The notes under the pieces were generated by a model, which saw nothing but the letters and a program-made list of their open reading frames with translations, did no database searches and was not told the DNA's origin. Positions 7,843 to 18,300 of a stretch of DNA of 48,424 nt are shown piece after piece. Both the position numbers and the translations under genes were made by a program. Numbering within the stretch: position 1 is the first letter of the stretch; each line of letters opens with the position of its first letter. Source of the DNA: an uncultured Prevotellaceae bacterium (GTDB taxonomy: Bacteria; Bacteroidota; Bacteroidia; Bacteroidales; Bacteroidaceae); the NCBI GenBank assembly GCA_946410305.1, contig CAMJZV010000024.1, forward strand, positions 1 through 48,424, in the 5' to 3' direction.

Positions 7843-8292
7843 ATGGAAACGGACAATTCGATCGAATCACAGATAGCTGCTGTGCTGAGCGATATTCACC
7901 AAAAAGGGTATTCTTCAGCACAGCCATTCAGTATAGGTAAAGTGGAACAACGGATGTTGTTATATGCTCAAACAAACGCTGTTACCCTTGCCAGCGACGA
8001 ACTGTATATGAGTGCCAAGCAGTTGCAGCACTGCATGAGAGCATCAAAGAATGCAAAAGGCCTCGTAGTTGACGACATTGATCTGATTGGCTTTCCACAA
8101 AATCGTTTCCAGATGGACCTCTACTACGATGGTGAATGCTTCATCTATACTGACGGACTGTCGAAGTTCATAGTCCATCCTAACTATATGATGAAGATTT
8201 GTCGCGAAGTAGTGGCTCAAGTCAATTTCATCACAGCCACAAGAGTAAAAGACCCTGCTGAGTTTACGTTGCCCAAATATAGGAAAATATAA
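7843..8292 (+). CDS. Orphan hypothetical protein, 149 residues
   Basis: I do not recognise a family. The protein is soluble-looking, with no signal peptide or membrane segment. It has an N-terminal mostly helical half (about 1-70, including YMSAKQLQHCMRASKNAKG) and a C-terminal half with beta-type segments (RFQMDLYYDGECFIYTDG). It stands alone, divergent from the LOG gene, with its own good promoter 8 bp before the ATG. Its 3' end abuts the terminator of the minus-strand RNA candidate at 8295-8314. Codon use looks like that of neighbours. It could be a conserved Prevotella-specific gene, which homologue conservation would settle. Confidence 0.6.
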   Translation: METDNSIESQIAAVLSDIHQKGYSSAQPFSIGKVEQRMLLYAQTNAVTLASDELYMSAKQLQHCMRASKNAKGLVVDDIDLIGFPQNRFQMDLYYDGECFIYTDGLSKFIVHPNYMMKICREVVAQVNFITATRVKDPAEFTLPKYRKI

Positions 8293-8430
8293 AAGCTGGC
8301 CACACGTGACCAGCAATATTTGAGTGAAGGGAACCAAGCGGCAAGGTCGAATTGCTCATCATCTCTGTGTTTCCACAGCCATGCCACCGTTCCGCACATC
8401 GTGGCTCTACTTGGTTTCTCCTTTCACACT
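8285..8430 (-). ncRNA. Candidate small structured RNA with own promoter and terminator
   Basis: A minus-strand promoter TATCTTTG (8432-8439) is followed at once by GTGTGAAAGGAGAAACCAAG (8429-8410). This pairs with CTTGGTTCCCTTCACTC (8338-8322) to close a roughly 100-nt fold. Inside are GCCAC...GTGGC and a hairpin CTGTG-GAAA-CACAG with a GNRA loop. Downstream, GCTGG...CCAGC (8314-8295) followed by TTTTATATTTT forms an intrinsic terminator. Promoter, closed body and terminator together indicate a stand-alone RNA of about 145 nt. The long closing stem recalls 6S RNA, but I cannot match conserved 6S bases, so the class is open. A 60-codon frame on the same strand reads through the terminator and is not credible. 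Confidence 0.62.
8295..8314 (-). terminator. Intrinsic terminator of the minus-strand small RNA
   Basis: On the minus strand GCTGG TCACGTGTGG CCAGC forms an 8-9 bp hairpin including CAC/GTG, followed by TTTTATATTTT. The plus strand lacks a T-run, so it serves the RNA rather than the orphan gene. Confidence 0.7.
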
Positions 8431-8431
8431 G

Positions 8432-8439
8432 CAAAGATA
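8432..8439 (-). promoter_or_regulatory. Promoter -7 element of the small RNA
   Basis: TATCTTTG on the minus strand, immediately before the 5' strand of the closing stem. Confidence 0.65.
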
Positions 8440-8509
8440 AGGAGTTTTCTCTTATCTTCCAAATTTTGGAGCATATTTTTGAAGTTTTTCGTTCTAAACT
8501 ATGTCAAGG

Positions 8510-8525
8510 GACTGTCCCCTGGCAT
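8510..8525. repeat. REP-like short repeat (GGGACTGTCCC core)
   Basis: GGGACTGTCCCCTGGCAT at about 8509-8525 contains the palindrome GGGAC-T-GTCCC. A close copy, TGACTGTCCCCTGGCAT, is at about 7729-7745, and related forms occur at about 9088-9097 (GGAACCGTCCC) and 47430-47444 (GGGACTGACACCTGA). These look like dispersed REP-type elements; no REP-associated transposase gene is in the window. Confidence 0.55.
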
Positions 8526-8573
8526 AACCTAACACGTGATTGAACTCTATAATTGTTAATGGAATGTTAATAG

Positions 8574-8996
8574 ATTTTTTTGCCCTCAAAAAAGTGAAAA
8601 AGTGGGTCTAGCCTACATAGTGTTATTTAACACGTTGCTATACAGCTATTTAGCATATGTAGGCTTGCCTTTCAAGCCTACATAGAGCCTACATTAGCCT
8701 ACATGGAGATAATTTTCTAGAAAATATGTCAAATTCTCTAGAGAATTTCGTAAATTATCTAGAGAATTTTCTAATTATACAGCTAATATGGACGCGGGAA
8801 CAGCTGTCTCAGAGCGGACAACAGCTAAAACGAAAGTGTTAACAACTGATAATATGTCAAGTAGATTTACTTTTTATGTAGGCTTAATGTAGGCTAAAAA
8901 GACAAGCCTACATATATTAAACCATTGAATACTAATTAGTTAACTGTACCAATGTAGGCTGAAGGCACTTTTTTACTCTTTTGAGGGCAAAAAAAT
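8574..8996. repeat. Element A: 423-bp non-coding inverted-repeat element
   Basis: Bounded by 45-bp inverted repeats (8574-8618 and 8952-8996) matching at 39 of 45 positions, beginning ATTTTTTTGCCCTCAAAA. The word AGCCTACAT occurs nine times in both orientations (8610, 8657 reverse, 8675, 8686, 8696, 8876 reverse, 8887 reverse, 8905, 8952 reverse), with inner copies 10-11 bp apart. Between them lies a 21-bp-phased array (8711-8857). No open reading frame of note is inside, and no clear target duplication flanks it. It resembles a MITE or a mobile replication/attachment locus in outline, but I do not recognise the family. Confidence 0.75.
8711..8857. repeat. 21-bp-phased repeat array in element A
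   Basis: Three consecutive 21-bp units start at 8711, 8732 and 8753, each centred on CTAG; the middle one is the perfect 18-bp palindrome AAATTCTCTAGAGAATTT (8731-8748). Then come ACAGCT at 8779, 8800 and 8821 and a degenerate ACAACT at 8842, again exactly 21 bp apart. The six palindromic cores are 21, 21, 22, 21 and 21 bp apart, two helical turns each, placing every site on one face of the DNA. This is the geometry of iterons or a multi-site operator. Confidence 0.8.
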
Positions 8997-9006
8997 ATTT
9001 GTCACG

Positions 9007-9069
9007 ATGGCCGACTTCCGCAGTCCCAGCTACACCACGAAGTGGAGCGATATTCCTGAGGCAGAGTAA
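9007..9069 (+). other. Possible coding remnant, 20 residues
   Basis: ATG to TAA reads MADFRSPSYTTKWSDIPEAE, protein-like in composition and more GC-rich than its surroundings. It sits just after the right end of element A. No promoter or ribosome binding site is evident. It may be a leftover of a disrupted gene or chance. Confidence 0.25.
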
Positions 9070-9130
9070 CCATACACTAAACGGATCAAGGAACCGTCCC
9101 AGTGATCCACAGTGATCCACGTGATTCCCC

Positions 9131-9180
9131 AGATAGTGGGCGAAAGCTGATGTCATTTCATCGGTTTTCGCCCACTGTCT
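9131..9180. repeat. Long hairpin upstream of the giant surface-protein gene
   Basis: AGATAGTGGGCGAAA (9131-9145) pairs with TTTCGCCCACTGTCT (9166-9180) with one wobble. CTGATG (9147-9152) pairs further with CATCGG (9159-9164), leaving a 6-nt loop: about 21 bp of stem. It is preceded by AGTGATCCAC direct repeats (9101-9120). It lies upstream of the promoter at 9250, so it is not part of that leader; it may end upstream transcription or be a dispersed repeat. The rest of 8997-9326 holds only the REP-like copy, the short remnant and the promoter. Confidence 0.65.
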
Positions 9181-9249
9181 GTTTTGTAACTTACTGATAC
9201 AAACGGATAAATAATCTCGCGAATCCTTGGATATTTGGGAAAATAGTCG

Positions 9250-9257
9250 TATCTTTG
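9250..9257 (+). promoter_or_regulatory. Promoter -7 element of the giant surface-protein operon
   Basis: TATCTTTG with TTGG at 9227-9230 (20-bp spacer), 69 bp before the ATG at 9327. Confidence 0.75.
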
Positions 9258-9326
9258 TAGCCGAGAAACCTAAAACAAAGAATGCAAGAGTAGAATAAAC
9301 AATCAAAATATAAATATAGAAAAGTT

Positions 9327-12300
9327 ATGATTACGAACACAAAAACGAGACGAGTGTCGCCAGTGGGGGAGGTAATTTCCTCATGGCGGCAGCGGCTGCA
9401 CTTGGCGGCCGCCATGGTCCTGATGCTCGTGGGGATGCTCGTACCCCAGGGGGCATGGGCTGACGATAAGCTGGAGACAGCGTTCATTGGCGACAAGAGT
9501 TATTATGTGCTACGCAGCACTGAGGACTGGGAGAAGTTTGCACAATTGGTAGAAGATGCCGAGGGTAAGTCTGAGGTCAATGCCATCTTGGATAATAATA
9601 TCAGCGTTTCCACACCTGTCGGCATGGATGCCTGGCCGTATAACGGTACGTTCAACGGCAATGGTCACGAACTGAGTATCGATATTAGATGGGGAAGCAA
9701 CTATTATGCAGCGCTGTTCCCCAGTGTCGGCGACGTCACTGTCAAGAACCTGAAGGTATACGGAAGGGTTGAAGGAGGCGAACTCTCAGCAGGACTCATC
9801 GGCCATGCATACGGTTCCACTCAGTCCATTACCATAGAGAATGTGTTTTCAGCCGTCGGCGTGGTTTCCAACAGTAGCTATATTGGAGGAATTGTCGGAC
9901 ACTCAGACAAGGCAAAAGTCAAGATGACTGACGTGAAGTCAGAAGGCTGGCTCACGGCCAAGGGTGATGACTCATACGCCGGTACCATCATCGGCTGGGC
10001 TAGCAGCTGGGATAAATGGACATTCCACCGTGTTTATGAAAACTGTAATTTTACCTCTGTTACCCACATGGGATTCTGTTATCATAGTGGTTACACTGCT
10101 TGGGGCTATAATGACAAGAGTACCAATTGTATTTCGTCGCATAAATGGGGGGAAATGAGAGATGGATGTGCTGAAATTCGTGATTTAGATGCGAAAGACA
10201 TATTCAATCAGGAAGAGTCCGGTTCATGGACGGACTATGCCCATCCTGCTATGGACGTCTGGCCGGCCGCTGGCGACGTGACGTTCGAGATATACGACAT
10301 GGTGCTAGGTACGGAGGAAGAAGAGAAAGGTATGCTGAAGATACCATTCTCGTGCGACCAGGCCGTCAAGAGTATTGGGGGCTCCTATAATAACGGGGGG
10401 GCTGGGAACAGGCACATTATTGACCTAATCGAGTTCAAAACTCCAACCTACGCAGGTTTCATCAATGTGAAGTCCAACGAAATTCGCAAATGGATGGATC
10501 TCAGGGTAAAGCTACATGTTGGAAGCCTGGAGGTAAAACGTACGGAAGATCAAGACGTAACGTTGCATTATCCGTCATTACTGTCTGCCGATAGGGAACG
10601 CGAAATAAAAAGACTTTCCGATCGCGGTGCAATAAATGTAAGTTGGATTGTAAATTATCCTAAGCACAAAGATATCGTACCTGGCGACCAGTTTATTGTG
10701 ATGCGCTCTCTGACGGGCAATAGGGAAGACCTGCAGTCGATAGGCGTCGTACAGTATGAAGATACCGTAAATTTCTACAACTTTAAGGATTCTACGTTGA
10801 TCAGTGCCCTTTCCAACGCTCAACTGAAGGGTGGCAGCGTGTCGCCGCTCTACCTTGTAGTTCGCGGTGCTGCACGTGAGCTGTGGGGCATCGGCGAAAG
10901 CAATCCCAATGCGCACACGACGACACTTGACCTGAAAAATATCCACCTGCTGGAAGTAGGTAACAACTATACCACCAAGTGGGAGGATGAGGCCGCCCGC
11001 ACCGTCCGCGTTTCGTGGGACTACCTCGCCGGCGATAGTGCCGTGTGGGACAGCCGTGCCCAGATGAAGCTGCGCCTCAAGATGGTCAACCGCGACGGTT
11101 TCGCAGTAGATACCATCACCCACGTGCTCACTGCCGAGGAGATGGAGGCCCGCACCAAGGTGGTACAGCTGCCCCGTTCGTGCGTGTACTATAATATAGA
11201 CTTCGTTGTCGAGTTTGATGGCACCACCAGTGTCTATATGAGCCCGAAGCAGTTGGCGGCAGAAGCAAGCAGTAAGAATGTCGCCATCCGCTCCACAACC
11301 GAATGGAACCAGTTCGCCGAGATGGTGAAGGCGGCCAAGGGACAATACGACATCAACGTCAGACTGATGGCAGACATCTCCATCGCTGAACAGGTGGGTG
11401 ATGCTTCTGCACCTTACCGTGGAACCTTCCTGGGCAACGGCCATAGGCTGACCTGCAACATCAACTCGACACAACAGCATACCGGTCCTTTCCGCTTCGT
11501 CAGCAATGCCACCATCCGCGGTTTGCGTACGGTGGGTAATGTCAGCTCTACTCAGAAGTATCAAGGCGGTCTCATCGGTTCCATCGTCAGTGGTTCCACT
11601 GTCAATGTAGAAAGTTGTCATTCATCGGTCAAGCTGATTAATAATGTAAACGATGACTCATGCGTCGGCGGTTTCGTGGGTGCAGCCATGAATATCAACG
11701 AACTGATAATCACCGATTGTGTGTTCGATGGAATTTTTGATGGAGCTGGCAATAAACGAAACGGAGGTTTCGTGGCTTGGGCTGATAATTTCAAGAATGT
11801 GAAATTAGAGAACTGTCTCTTTGCGCCCAAAGCCATCAACACAGGAATGGATGACTGCAACACATGGGTGCGTCATGACAATTCTGGCAACGTGACCTAT
11901 AAAAACTGCCACAGCACCAAAGAGTATGCTCCCGACCTTCTTGTCATCAACAGTGATGCCGACTGGAGCTATTTCTGCAAAAAAACGTCTGATGCTCTCG
12001 GCAACAGCGACGTGAATGCCATACTGAATGCCGACATTACCATCACGGAGATGGTAGAAAATTATCGTGGCGTATTCGACGGCAACGGCCATACCATCAA
12101 CGTGGACATTACCAGTAGTCCCAGAAGAGACTATAACGCTCCGTTCCGTTCTGGCAAGGGCTACACCATTAAGAACCTGCACGTGACGGGAACAGTAGAA
12201 GGTGGAAGGTTCATTTCCGGATTAGTAGGCAACTCATACAATCTTGATGGAAGACAGAATGTAATCAGTAACTGTTGGGTATCCACTACGGTGAAAAGTA

Positions 12301-15300
12301 ATGATTCTGACTTGCCGATAGTGGGAGGCATTATCGGCTGGGCTCAAACAAAGGACAATGTATCTGTGACCAACTGTCGTTTCGACGGTACACTGACGGG
12401 AGTGACAGGAGGTGCAATCATAGGCTATTGCCCCAATGGCATAAACGCCATCGAGGTCCGTAACTGTTTGGAGGAAGGCGCTTATAACACTCGCAGGGGG
12501 AACGGCATGGTTACAAGAGACATAGGCACAGAATATAATAACAATGGAAGCAACCTGACTAACAACTGGAGTTACCAAGACTGGAGCGCAGCGAACAGCA
12601 ATGTGGTTGGTTCGTTGTCCAGCGAAGAACTTGTTCCGCGTTTAGGCAGCAACTGGCAGGTGGTAGGCGGCAAGGCTGTCCCCGTCCTGACTACTCAGTC
12701 CATACAGGATATTGACATCGATTTAGCCTCTGGCGACGTTGATGGAATGTCTGCCGACGAAATCATCGTCTTGCTGTTACAACGGGGCTGGACGAAAGAT
12801 GCTGACGGCAATCCCACGCCACGTACCGTATCGCTCGGTCCTGACGTACCTGTAGGCGATTACTACTTTGAGAGCCTGGGGCATGTGCTGGAGAACTCGC
12901 TGCGCAGCGAGACGCTACAGAGCTCAGTACTGCTGTCGTGGGACAAGACGGAAGAACCTGTTGACTACTTCGAGGTGATGCGCCACAACACCACTACGGG
13001 AGCCAACTGGGAAACCATAGCATCGCAAATCTCGACCTCGGAGTATGAGGACCAGACGGTGTCGCCAGTCTTCGACTACGAATACCGCGTGCAGTCAGTC
13101 AACGACTGCGAGGGTCTGCACACCACACAGACCAACATCGTTACCGGCCACTGCATTAAGACAGGTAAGGTGGAGGGCTATGTGCGCTTTGCCGACGGTA
13201 CTGGTGTGGCAGGCGTCCGCGTTACGGCATCGCAATACGGCGACGGCTCCGACCCCACCAAGGGCGGCAGCTGCGTGACTGACGAGTCCGGATTCTACGT
13301 CATAGAGAAACTGCCCTACTGGGGCAACCAGCAGGGTGCCTACCAGCTGACGGTGAGCGAAGTGTCTGACGACGACCTTGCCGAAGAGTGCAAGGGCGGT
13401 CTGTATGTAACCTTCGATGCCCAGTCGAACTACCAGAAGGGACGCACGTTCACCGTCACCAGCGGAGTGCGCTTCACAGGTCTGGTCATGTATAAAGGCA
13501 CCAGCATCCCCGTTCAGGGAGTACGCTTCGAAGTTGACGGTCGCGAGGTGCATACCGCCAGCGGAGCCGTGAAGACCAACTTCGAAGGTAAATTCGACTT
13601 CCGCATTCTGCGCGGTCAGCACAAGGTGAAGGCTGTCAAGAAGAACCATGACTTCACTGACAAGGGCTTTTACATAGAGAACAACGACTCAACAGTAGAT
13701 TTCCAGACTGACAAAGACGGCTACTACTTCTACGACGAGACGCGCATCAAACTCATAGGACGCGTCGTTGGCGGTAAGGACCAGGGAGAGAAGCCCCTTG
13801 GCTATGCGCTGTCGAACAACAACCTGGGCGACTCGCTGAAGATGGTCATCACCCTGGAGGGCGACAATGCCTCGCGACTGGTTTGGGACGTACAGAACCG
13901 CACGAAGAAGACTCGCGACGAAATCTTTACACATGCCAAAGCCAAAGACCCGAAGTTCACCTGTCAGACCCGTGTACACACCACGCTCAACCGCATGGAA
14001 ATCTACCCCGACGAGAATACCGGTGAATACGAAGTGCTGCTGCCGCCTGTGAAGTGGAAGATTCAGCAGATTACGGCAGAAGGCTACTCCAGCCTCTTCC
14101 AAGACGGACAGATGGGCGACGTGCTCGACCTGAGCGACTCGCTGACGCTGCACCGCGACACTATAAAAGGCAAGTGGGAAACCAGCGGCTACGGACTGGA
14201 AGTAGCCAACCCCGTGGAGGAGTATCATGCCAAGTACAGCCGCATCTACCACTCGCCGGTCATCATTGACTACAAGCAGCAGGGCTTTGCCGAGTTCGAG
14301 TACTTCGGCGACCGCTATTACGGCTATCAGAACCTTGCCGGAGCCAAAGAGCAGCTGCCCATCGTCTATGGCGTGAGGAAGCAGAACTGGCCGGAGAATA
14401 AGCGCGACTCGCTTGAGGCTCACTATACCTTCGGATACCCCGTATTCAGCACCGACAAGCAATATCCGCTGAATATTTCTGCCACCGAACGCTACTACTA
14501 CAACAACGACCACAACAGCGACCGTAAGGAAGTGGTACGCCTGAGCGGAGGCACGGTGACCATACACAACGGCATGATAGATGCCCTGCACCGCGACACG
14601 CTGGCACTCGACAGCGTGGGCGAGGCCACCTACGTGCTGAGGGCTGCACAGACGCCCTACCTGCTGACAGGCGAAAAGGCTCTGCACACGATGACCATGA
14701 CACTGCTGATGGATGGCACACACTACGAGGCAACTCCTCTTCGCGCGTACATATTTAAAGTTAGTCAGCAGACTGGAGCCAAGGACATCCTCAGCTGTTC
14801 GGCACCAGTGCTCGTCGATATCCTGCGCGACCCGCCAGGAGGAGCGTCGAAGGCCACCCTGTCGAAGGGCTCAACGCTGAAATATTCCTACTCAATGGAT
14901 TTGAAGTGGGCTGCCGGCATGACTATCAACCTCGGTGTGGGCACAGGCGTCAACTCGTTCACGGGCGTCGTGGCAGCACCAATGGGAGGCGGTGCCGTAG
15001 GCGGATTCAACAATAGCACGGAGAGCTACTTCGGAGTAGCCATCGACCTGATATGGTCGGGTAGCGGACAGCGTGCCTTCAACTACACTATGTCTGCCAA
15101 GGAAGACATCTCAACCAGTACTGATGCGAAACTGATAGGTGCCGATGGCGACCTCTATATGGGTGTGGTTCACAATATGGTAGTGGCTCCTGCCACAGCC
15201 ATACGCGCCATCCCTGACAGCATCTTCCGTCGCATGGGCGGAGCCGTAGAGGCAGGACGAATGGTGGAGATAGCACAGGGTCGCGACAAGAGCGACAGCC

Positions 15301-18300
15301 TGCTGCATCTGGTACGCGAAGAGGTAGTGACATGCAAACCTGAGATTACGTCCACTTTCGTACACTCGCAGGACTACATCATCCGTCAGTTGCTGCCTGA
15401 ACTGACCGAGCACATACGCTCTCTGATGTTCATAGGCAGTGTGGAAGAGGCACAGATGAAGGCTGATGCCGACAAGAAGCCTGTTTACCGCTCGAAGGTC
15501 GAAGTTGACAGCCCAGACTTCGGCACGGAGTATGAGATGATATCTCCGAAAGATGCATCTGCCAACACCGTCGATGAGGTGAAAGGATACATTGAGAGTA
15601 TGCAGAAATGGATGGAGATGATTGCCCAGAACGAGAAGGAGAAACTCGATGCCACCGAACTGGTGAAGAACTTCGACGTGGACGGCGGCAGTTCGCTGAG
15701 CTACAGCGAGACGTTCCAGAGCGACTACTCGGTAATGAACTCATTCATCTCGCCCATCACTACAGCCAACACCCCCTACTTCGACAAAGAAGGATCGGAC
15801 ACGGCTCTCGGCATCATCAGCATCGTAGGCCCAGTAGCAGGAAAGATTCTCCAGAACCTCGCCAAGGGCACGGAAGGCAACAAGAGCAGCAGTACCAGCT
15901 CGGATGAAAAGAAGAACGAGGTGAACGTGAAGACCATCGGCTTCGACTTCAAGTTCAGTCTGACCCCTGTGATCAGTTACGACGTGACACCGAAGGACAC
16001 CGAGTCGAAGACTTACAGCCGCACGGAGAGTTTCACTATCAGCATGAATAAGCGAAGCCACCTGAACTTCGATGTGCTGCGCGTAAAGACAAAGACCGAT
16101 AATCCTTCGGAGAGCGGTCTGAGCAAACTGGACGTGTTCTACAACAAGAACTACAACGACCAGTTGGATTACAACTACGACCACATGGAGAAGAATCGTA
16201 AGAACTTCTCCTACAGCCGCAGCTTCGTCTATCGCACCCGTGGCGGCGCTACCTGCCGTCCGTGGGAGTCTGAGCGCAAGTCGCTGTTCAACCGCCCGGG
16301 TACCATCCTCGACGAGCGCACCAAGAAGATTGAGAACCCCGTCATCACTATGGATAAGCAGAGTGTGAGCGGTGTACCGTTCGACAAGGCAGCTCGCTTC
16401 AAGCTCTATCTCACCAACGAGAGCGAGCAGCCGGAAGCTGTTTACAACTACTTCGACCTTTATCAGGTTGACAAGAAGAATCCCAATGGTGCGCGACTGA
16501 TGATTGACGGCATGCCGCTGACCGGTAATGGCCGTACTATTGAAGTGCGCCCCGGACAGGTGACGGAGAAGATACTGGAGGTGTACCCCGGCGAGGGATA
16601 CGACTACGAGGGCTTGCAGATAGGACTTATCTCGCAGGGCGACTTGAATGTCTTTTCAGAGGTGTCGTTCGACGTACACTACCTACAGACTCCTGGCGAC
16701 ATCGCCATCAGTTCGCCAGGCGACAAATGGGTGCTGAACACCGACGCTCCCTCCGATTCCAAGCAAGGCTGGTATCTGCCTGTGGTCATCAGTGGCTTTG
16801 ACAAGAACCAGCATAACTTCGACCATATCGAGTTCCAGTACAAGGAGACCAACCGTGGCGACGACTACTGGACCAATCTCTGCGGCTACTATGCCGACTC
16901 TACGCTCTATGCTGCTGCCACAGGCACGAAGGCGATGATACCTACAAACGGTAACATCAGCACCAAGTTCTACGGAGAGGGCACGGTGATGGAGAAGGCC
17001 TACGACCTCAGGGCGCGCCTCTTCTGTCGCAACGGCAATGCCTTCCTTACCAACGACTCGAAGGTGCTTTCCGGCGTGAAGGATACCCGCCGCCCGCAGC
17101 TCTTCGGACAGCCCGACCCGAAGGACGGTATCATCGGTGCCGGCGACAATATCGTGTTCAACTTCACCGAGGCCATCGAGCATAACTACCTACAGCTGGC
17201 TACCAACTTCGAGGTAGTGGGCGAGACCAACGAGACGGCACTTACAGAGGAACCGGCGCTCTTCTTCGAAGGCAACGGCTACGTGCAGACTGATGCCCGC
17301 CGCAACTTCGCCAATAAGAACATGACCATCGACCTGATGATCCGCCCCGACCAGACGGACAAGGATATGCCGCTGTTCTCGCACGGCCAGGATGGCAGCA
17401 CACTGCAACTGTGGCTGACGAAGGACTTGAAACTGCGTGCCGTCATCGACAGCATTCAGTTCGAGAGCCGTTATGCCATTGCTTCAGGTGCCCTGAAACA
17501 GGTAGCCCTCGTCTTGGATAACGATGGCAAGCAAGCCCTGCTCTGGAACGACTCCATCATCGGAACGCAGAAGGATGTGACCTACAGCGGCTATGGCCCG
17601 CTCATCTTCGGCGCCACTAACGAAGTGGCTACCAGCGACCGCAAGCACTACAGCGGACGCATGCTGGAGGCACGTCTGTGGAACCGTACCATGAGCGCAA
17701 GCCTGCTGAACACTTACGGCAAGCGGCAGCTGACAGGCTACGAGATGGGACTGATAGACTACTACCCGATGAACGACGGCGAAGGCGACTATGCCGTAGA
17801 TAAGGCACAGGGGGCCAATGCCGAACTGCACGGAGCCGCATGGGCACTGCCAAGAGGCATGTCGCTGAAGCTCGACTGGGCGGAGCAGAAGGCTGTAAAG
17901 GGTCTGAAGCTAGACTACACGAAGATGCTGCGCAGTGCCGAACAGGACTACACGCTGATGCTGTGGTTCAAGACCGACAACAAAGGACAGGGAGCGCTCA
18001 TCAGCAACGGTAAGGGTGCCATCACCGACGACGATGCCCGCAACAAGTTCTTCCTGGGCTTCGAGTACGACCAACTCATCTACCGCACCAACGGACGCAC
18101 ACTGCCGCTCGGCAAGGGACTGGCTGATGACCAGTGGCACCACTTTGCCATCACCGTCGATCGTTCGCACCAGGTAGCCAACCTCTATGTCGATCGCGTA
18201 CTCACACAATCTGTCAGCACCGACACCTTAGGCGGCATGATGGGACAGGACTTCTATGTAGGTAACATGGTATGGCACGAGGCTGGAGCCAACGTGCAGA

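Noticed and set aside
8217..8399. 60-codon minus-strand frame starting MCGTVAWLWKH after a good promoter
   Set aside because: It runs through the terminator hairpin and into the antisense of the orphan gene. The pairing pattern fits a structured RNA instead.
8574..8996. CRISPR array
   Set aside because: Repeats are short, occur in both orientations, and the 21-bp units have no variable spacers; no cas genes are near.
9007..9069. Treating the 20-codon frame after element A as a real gene
   Set aside because: No promoter or ribosome binding site; listed only as a possible remnant.
10578..11621. 347-codon minus-strand frame inside the giant gene
   Set aside because: Shadow frame; composition is unlike a protein family, and the plus strand is clearly coding with repeated modules.
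13689..14723. 344-codon minus-strand frame inside the giant gene
   Set aside because: Shadow frame with low-complexity Val/His runs and no start signals.
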